Made by a program: the position numbers and the translations under genes. Shown one piece after another: positions 6,640 to 10,060 of a stretch of 10,060 nucleotides of DNA. Position 1 is the first letter of the stretch, and the number at the start of each line of letters is the position of its first letter. Origin of the DNA: Alphaproteobacteria bacterium (GTDB lineage: Bacteria > Pseudomonadota > Alphaproteobacteria > ATCC43930 > CGMCC-115725); contig JASHUO010000452.1 of NCBI GenBank assembly GCA_030039975.1, forward strand, positions 1 to 10,060. Reading direction: 5' to 3'. The notes below the pieces were generated by a model. That model was given only the letters and a program-made list of their open reading frames with translations, ran no database searches and had not been told where the DNA came from.

Positions 6640-7956
6640 ATGGTCGCAGCGCGGGACGGACAAGGCGTCTCGACCGGGCGCTGCCTGGTACTTCATCCCG
6701 TCCTCCGGCTCGCCCCGGGTGTGCCGGAGGAAACCGTGCGTTCGCCCGAGGCGCGGCTCGACGAAGCGGTCGGGCTCGCCCGCGCCATCAATCTCGAGGT
6801 GGTCGAGGCGGCGGTGGCGAAAGTGAGCCGCTGGCGCCCGGCGACCTTGATCGGCAGCGGCGCGGTCGATGCCTACGCCGAGGTGATCGAGGACAAGATG
6901 ATCGCCGTTGCCGTCATCGATGCGACGGTGACGCCCGTGCAGCAGCGCAATCTGGAGCGGCGCTGGAAATGCAAGGTGATCGATCGCACCGGCCTCATCC
7001 TCGAGATCTTCGGCGCGCGGGCGCGCACGCGCGAAGGCCAGCTCCAGGTCGAGCTGGCGGCACTCAGCTATCAGCGCTCGCGGCTGGTGCGCTCCTGGAC
7101 GCATCTGGAGCGCCAGCGCGGCGGCTTCGGCTTCCTCGGCGGCCCCGGCGAGAGCCAGCTCGAGATCGACCGGCGCCTCATCGGCGATCGCATCGCCAAG
7201 CTGAAGCGCGAGCTCGAGGAGGTGAAGCGCACCCGCTCCCTGCACCGCGGCGCGCGCAAGCGCGTGCCCTACCCGGTGGTGGCGCTGGTGGGCTACACCA
7301 ATGCCGGCAAATCGACGCTGTTCAACCGCCTGACCCGCGCCGCGGTGGTCGCCGAGGACAAGCTCTTCGCGACGCTCGATCCCACCATGCGCCGGCTGCC
7401 CTTGCCCTCGGGGCGGCACGCCATCCTGTCGGATACGGTAGGCTTCGTCTCCGAGCTGCCGACGCCGCTCGTCGCCGCCTTCCGCGCCACGCTCGAAGAG
7501 GTGACGGAGGCCGATCTCATCGTCCATGTCCGCGACGTCCACCATCCCGACAGCGAGGCGCAGCGCAGCGACGTCCACGCCGTGCTCGACGATCTCGGCC
7601 TCGGCGAGACGGTCGAGAACGGCATGATCGAAGCCTTGAACAAGATCGACCTGCTCGATGCCGAGCGGCGCGCCGTGCTGCAGAATCAGGCGCGGCGCAA
7701 CCGCGATGTCGTGCCGATCTCGGCTGCCACCGGCGAGGGCTGCCCCGCGCTCGTCGCGCTGTTCGACCAGCGGCTCGACGGCAATCGCAGCCTCGTCCAT
7801 CTCGACGTGCCGGTGAGCGACGGCGCGGCACTCGCCTGGCTCTATCGTCATGGCGAGGTGGTGAGCCGGAGCGACGACGAGCGCGAGGCGCATCTCGCCG
7901 TGCGCCTCAGCGAAGCCGATCTCGGCCGGTTCAGGAACCGGCGCGCGGTGGGCTGA
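6640..7956 (+). CDS. hflX: GTPase HflX (ribosome-associated)
   Basis: A 438-aa OBG/HflX GTPase that in other bacteria binds the 50S subunit and splits stalled or hibernating ribosomes, notably under heat stress. The N-terminal HflX domain spans about 35-205. Its glycine-rich linker RGGFGFLGGPGESQLEIDRR (160-179) is the family signature, followed by a coiled-coil-like Lys/Glu helix (about 183-200). GTPase motifs: G1 GYTNAGKS (218-225), G2 region ATLDPT (244-249), G3 DTVGF (265-269), G4 NKID (334-337) and G5 SAATGEG (361-367). Length is typical. The ATG at 6640 lies 4 nt after the hfq stop. No good ribosome site is close; the nearest purine run (AAGGAAGG) is about 17 nt upstream inside hfq. Translation therefore probably depends on coupling to hfq. 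The first 35 residues are variable and the start is the least certain part. The hfq-hflX pair is conserved in proteobacteria. Confidence 0.96.
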   Translation: MVAARDGQGVSTGRCLVLHPVLRLAPGVPEETVRSPEARLDEAVGLARAINLEVVEAAVAKVSRWRPATLIGSGAVDAYAEVIEDKMIAVAVIDATVTPVQQRNLERRWKCKVIDRTGLILEIFGARARTREGQLQVELAALSYQRSRLVRSWTHLERQRGGFGFLGGPGESQLEIDRRLIGDRIAKLKRELEEVKRTRSLHRGARKRVPYPVVALVGYTNAGKSTLFNRLTRAAVVAEDKLFATLDPTMRRLPLPSGRHAILSDTVGFVSELPTPLVAAFRATLEEVTEADLIVHVRDVHHPDSEAQRSDVHAVLDDLGLGETVENGMIEALNKIDLLDAERRAVLQNQARRNRDVVPISAATGEGCPALVALFDQRLDGNRSLVHLDVPVSDGAALAWLYRHGEVVSRSDDEREAHLAVRLSEADLGRFRNRRAVG

Positions 7957-7980
7957 AACGAACGCAGGAGGCGGAGAGCC

Positions 7981-8385
7981 ATGGCCGATCTGGTGCAGTA
8001 CGAGACGGCGAGCGCCGAAGTCCGTGCGGTTTACGACGACATCAAGCGGAGCCGCGGCGTCGCCGATGTGAACAATTTCTGGAAGGCGCTCGCCGTGCAT
8101 CCGCCGACCCTAAAGCGGACCTGGGAGAGCGTGAAGGACGTGATGGGGCCGGGCGTGCTCGATCCCGTGACCAAGGAGATGCTCTATCTTGCGGTCAGCG
8201 TGACGAATGGCTGCGGCTATTGCATCGCCTCGCACGGCGCCGCGGCGCGCAAGGCCGGCATGACCGAGGCGATGTGGGGCGAGGTCGTGGCCATCATCGG
8301 CATGGCGAACGAGACCAACAAGCTGGCCTTCGCGCTGCAAGTGCCGATCGATCCTGCCTTCCAAGCATCGGCGCCGAAATCCTGA
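7981..8385 (+). CDS. AhpD-like / carboxymuconolactone decarboxylase family protein
   Basis: A 134-aa all-helical protein of the AhpD-like superfamily. The peroxidase-type signature E-X11-C-X2-C-X3-H is complete: E66, C78, C81 (GCGYC) and H85. This suggests a redox-active disulfide as in alkylhydroperoxidase AhpD, not the cofactor-less lactone decarboxylase, which lacks the CxxC. Likely role: thiol-dependent reduction of peroxides or a related small-molecule redox reaction; the substrate is unknown. The start is supported by a strong AGGAGG (7966-7971) 9 nt before the ATG. The gene lies 24 nt after hflX with no terminator between, so it may be the end of the hfq-hflX unit. Its gene context gives no reductase partner; no ahpC or lipoamide-type gene is in this window. 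Confidence 0.9.
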   Translation: MADLVQYETASAEVRAVYDDIKRSRGVADVNNFWKALAVHPPTLKRTWESVKDVMGPGVLDPVTKEMLYLAVSVTNGCGYCIASHGAAARKAGMTEAMWGEVVAIIGMANETNKLAFALQVPIDPAFQASAPKS

Positions 8386-8481
8386 CGCGCGCCGGCGCCT
8401 TCCCATCCAGGGTTGATTTCACACTGTCGGCGAGGAATGAATGACGCCGTCGCCTCGGGCGATGCGCGCAAGGAGGGCGAG

Positions 8482-8832
8482 ATGTCGGTCAAATCGAAAT
8501 ACGTCTTCATCGTCAGCATGGATGTGGCGCCCGAGAAGGAGGCGCTCTTCAACGAGGTCTATGACCGCGAGCATGTGCCGAACCTGCTGAAAGTGCCGGG
8601 CGTCCGCTCGGTCACGCGGCTGCGCACCGAGCCGGCGAGCCTCAGCCTCGGCGGCACGACGAAGCGGCTGACGGGCGAAGGCTCCCCCACCTATGTCGCG
8701 CTCTATGAGATCGACAGCCCCGACGTCCTCACCAGCAAAGCCTGGACCGAGGCAGCCGAACTCGGCCGCTGGCCCAGCGAGGTGCGGCCCTATACCAGCA
8801 ACCGCCATCACATCGTGCGCAAGGTCGTCTAA
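8482..8832 (+). CDS. Small probable dimeric alpha/beta-barrel protein (EthD/DUF4286-like)
   Basis: A 116-aa protein. The pattern of a first beta strand (YVFIVSMDV), a helix carrying YDREHVPNLLKVPG (27-40), a strand VRSVTRLRT and a later strand YVALYEID resembles the ferredoxin-like dimeric alpha/beta-barrel families EthD/DUF4286. H31 corresponds to a position often conserved there. Function is unknown; such proteins can be small-molecule oxygenases, isomerases or degradation accessories. The frame is open further upstream (ATGs at 8413 by alternative start and 8437), but the ATG at 8482 is preferred. AAGGAGG (8470-8476) lies 5 nt before it, and the extra N-terminal residues have no domain character. 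A weak promoter-like pair, TTGATT (8413-8418) and AATGAA (8436-8441) 17 nt apart, lies in the 96-nt gap after the AhpD-like gene. Separate transcription is possible but unproven. Confidence 0.75.
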   Translation: MSVKSKYVFIVSMDVAPEKEALFNEVYDREHVPNLLKVPGVRSVTRLRTEPASLSLGGTTKRLTGEGSPTYVALYEIDSPDVLTSKAWTEAAELGRWPSEVRPYTSNRHHIVRKVV

Positions 8833-8881
8833 CCCCAGGCACTCGCGACGGCGAAGGAACCCCGAGAGGGTAAGCGGCTTC

Positions 8882-9610
8882 CTACTTTTGGACGGTCGCG
8901 CCCTTTGCGGGATTCTGCGTGTAGAGGCCGAGCTCCTGGCCCTCGGCCAGTACCTTGCCTTTCATCGCCGCGAGCGCCGCCGGCGCGTCGAAATCGGGCG
9001 GTAGATCGAGCGTCTTCACGCTGAGCGCGTACACGGTGAAGTGGTAGTGATGGACGTTCTCGTCGTTCCAAGGCGGGCACGGCCCGTCATAGCCGAAGTA
9101 TTGCCCTTTCATCGCCTCGTTGCTGGCCGTGACCTTGGTGTAGTCGTTGAGGCCGCGCACGCCGAATTTGCTTGGCGTCGCCGGCTTGCCGTGCAGCACG
9201 CGCGCATTCGACTCGGCGCCTTCCGGCAGCGACGTGACAGTGGGCGGAATGTCGACCAGCACCCAATGGAAAAACTTTTGGCGCGGAACCGCGGCGGTCA
9301 GTGTTTCGCCTTCCTTGTTCATTTTCTCGCGCTCGGCGGCCGGCGAGTCCGTATCGTAGAGGATGATCGCGTAGGATTTGGTCGCGCTGGGTCCCTTCGA
9401 CCATGAGATCCGCGGGCTGAGATTGGCGCCGCCCGTCGTATGTCCCTGTGCCGCCGCGACGCAGAACGCATACTTAGTCGGAATCATGCCACCGCTCTTG
9501 AAGCTGTCGACGCTCACCTTGAGCGAACGGGCGGCCGCCGGCGGCGATGCCAGCGCGACGCTGAGGCCCGCGGCGAGCGTTGCACAGGCGACAATTCTGA
9601 TCCTTCCCAT
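8882..9610 (-). CDS. Exported PEBP / YbhB-YbcL family (Raf-kinase-inhibitor-like) protein
   Basis: A 242-aa phosphatidylethanolamine-binding-protein homologue. The N-terminus (RIRIVACATLAAGLSVALAS, then PPAAARS) is a clear Sec-type signal peptide with likely cleavage after AAA near residue 27, so it is probably periplasmic. There is no lipobox Cys. PEBP landmarks: YDTDSP (85-90), FHWVLVDIP (114-122), GYDGPCPPWND (173-183) and HHYHFTVYAL (187-196). These form the anion-binding pocket (D86, D88, H115, G173-P177, H190). It is longer than cytoplasmic E. coli YbhB (about 158 aa) because of the signal peptide and insertions near 90-110 and 140-170. The bacterial function is unresolved. The start is firm: on the minus strand GGGGGGAGGAAACG precedes the ATG, with GGAGG 5 nt away. 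It is convergent with the preceding gene across a 49-nt gap. Confidence 0.92.
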   Translation of the reverse strand: MGRIRIVACATLAAGLSVALASPPAAARSLKVSVDSFKSGGMIPTKYAFCVAAAQGHTTGGANLSPRISWSKGPSATKSYAIILYDTDSPAAEREKMNKEGETLTAAVPRQKFFHWVLVDIPPTVTSLPEGAESNARVLHGKPATPSKFGVRGLNDYTKVTASNEAMKGQYFGYDGPCPPWNDENVHHYHFTVYALSVKTLDLPPDFDAPAALAAMKGKVLAEGQELGLYTQNPAKGATVQK

Positions 9611-9878
9611 CGTTTCCTCCCCCCGGTTTGGTCGGCTGATTATCCGAAATGCGAACTTGCCAACCGCCGTTTCGGCGCGCGACCCTAGCCGCGCGAATGC
9701 CGTTCGGCAATGTGGCGCTGCCTGAGCGCGAGAAGCTCGGTCAGATCTGAGGCAAGGGTGGGCATGTCACCCAAAAAAGCTCACTCGCCGCGGCGGGAAC
9801 AAGCGCGCGCCGGTTGCGTTGAATTGTCAGGAGAAACGCGGTGTCCGCCAGCACCAAGTGAGGCGAGGTCACCACACC
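9611..9878. other. Intergenic region between the PEBP gene and the right-edge ORF
   Basis: About 270 bases with no convincing long gene; open frames here give untypical Arg/Ala/Pro-rich translations of GC-rich shadow type. On the minus strand it must carry the PEBP gene's promoter. ATTATC (9639-9644, minus-strand GATAAT) is a plausible -10, and minus-strand TTGGCA (9658-9663) resembles a -35 hexamer. The spacing between them is only 13 nt, so the pair is not convincing. It also holds a dyad (9756-9772), a 26-codon minus-strand ORF (9685-9765) and a 6-codon ORF (9841-9861). No insertion sequence, tRNA or terminator with a T-run is seen. Confidence 0.6.
9756..9772. repeat. Perfect 5-bp dyad GGGTG-N7-CACCC next to an A6 run
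   Basis: GGGTG (9756-9760) and CACCC (9768-9772) are exact inverted repeats with a 7-nt loop, followed on the plus strand by AAAAAA (9773-9778). On neither strand does a T-run follow the stem, so it is not an intrinsic terminator. An operator upstream of the minus-strand PEBP gene is possible. So is chance. Confidence 0.35.
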
Positions 9879-10060
9879 ATGAGCATCGTCGAGAAAAATG
9901 CCGCTTCGCGGGCGCTGGTCGTGCCGCTACGGCTGCACGGGCCGCGGATTTCCGCGGGCGTCGCCGCACCGCTGCATGTGCCTCTTTCCCGCTCAAAGAC
10001 AGCCGCTCAGCCGCGGCATTCCTGGATTAAACGCGTGTTTCGCCGCCAGGAGCCAACGCT
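9879..10060 (+). CDS. Possible hypothetical protein, 3' end outside window
   Basis: From the ATG at 9879 the frame stays open to the last base (60 complete codons), starting MSIVEKNAASRALVVPLRLH and later basic (SWIKRVFRRQEP). A purine-rich GAGGCGAGG (9860-9868) ends 10 nt before the ATG, a slightly long but usable ribosome-site spacing. No domain is recognisable in this fragment. In GC-rich DNA an open stretch of this length can occur by chance, so this is tentative. A real gene would need its frame to continue well past the window. Confidence 0.4.
   Translation, partial: MSIVEKNAASRALVVPLRLHGPRISAGVAAPLHVPLSRSKTAAQPRHSWIKRVFRRQEPT

Noticed and set aside
6496..8100. A 534-codon minus-strand open frame opposite hfq and hflX
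   Set aside because: Hfq and HflX motifs on the plus strand are unmistakable. The minus-strand product has low-complexity His/Arg/Ala composition and no recognisable family.
6969..8444. A 491-codon plus-strand frame inside hflX running over the AhpD-like gene
   Set aside because: Its product is Arg/Ala-rich without motifs, while the competing frames have complete GTPase and CxxC signatures and proper ribosome sites.
8859..8871. Possible terminator between the convergent genes (ACCC/GGGT stem)
   Set aside because: The stem is only 4 bp with a 5-nt loop and no T-run on either side, too weak to call.
9773..9778. A6 run after the GGGTG/CACCC dyad as an intrinsic terminator
   Set aside because: The run is A on the plus strand after the stem and T before the stem on the minus strand, so neither direction has the required trailing U-tract.
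9710..10030. A 106-codon plus-strand open frame at the right end
   Set aside because: It begins without a clear ribosome site and its product is low-complexity Arg/Ala/Ser-rich with no motif, as in GC-rich noncoding DNA; it also conflicts with the better-placed ATG at 9879.

Overview
This is a GC-rich chromosomal stretch from an alphaproteobacterium. The evidence is the gene order ntrY-ntrX ... dat ... hfq-hflX, an NtrX without the sigma-54 contact motif GAFTGA, and the alphaproteobacterial style of Hfq. A Rhodospirillales-like or Hyphomicrobiales-like member seems likely, but the window cannot settle the order or genus. Nothing points to a plasmid, phage or island: there are no transposases, tRNAs, rRNAs, CRISPR arrays or long repeats.

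Layout. Positions 1-4642 (+) hold ntrY (5' end cut by the window), ntrX (overlapping ntrY by 11 bp) and a DUF2252 kinase-fold-like gene 3 nt after ntrX. These three look like one transcription unit. After about 100 nt come a D-amino-acid-aminotransferase-family gene and a HAD phosphatase joined by an ATGA overlap (4749-6265). A 118-nt leader then precedes hfq, and hflX starts 4 nt after hfq (6384-7956). An AhpD-like/carboxymuconolactone decarboxylase-family gene (7981-8385) and a small probable dimeric alpha/beta-barrel gene (8482-8832) follow on the same strand. A secreted PEBP (YbhB/YbcL) protein is encoded convergently on the minus strand (8882-9610). The last 450 bases are mostly intergenic, with a possible partial coding region running off the right edge.

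How the genes work together. NtrY is a membrane sensor kinase and NtrX its response regulator, linked in alphaproteobacteria to nitrogen and redox/respiratory control. Hfq is the sRNA chaperone and HflX a ribosome-associated GTPase; their adjacency is conserved across many proteobacteria. The aminotransferase would supply or interconvert D-amino acids such as D-Ala and D-Glu, and the HAD enzyme is a generic small-molecule phosphatase. From general knowledge, many alphaproteobacteria carry trkA between ntrX and dat. Here that place holds a DUF2252 gene, the clearest local departure from the usual order.

Overall this is a mostly conventional core-genome region. I found no convincing new multi-gene system. 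The points worth a second look are the DUF2252 gene behind ntrX, the GAFTGA-less NtrX, a substituted substrate-binding position in the aminotransferase, a tight GC hairpin directly before the hfq start codon, and the small ORFs at the right end.
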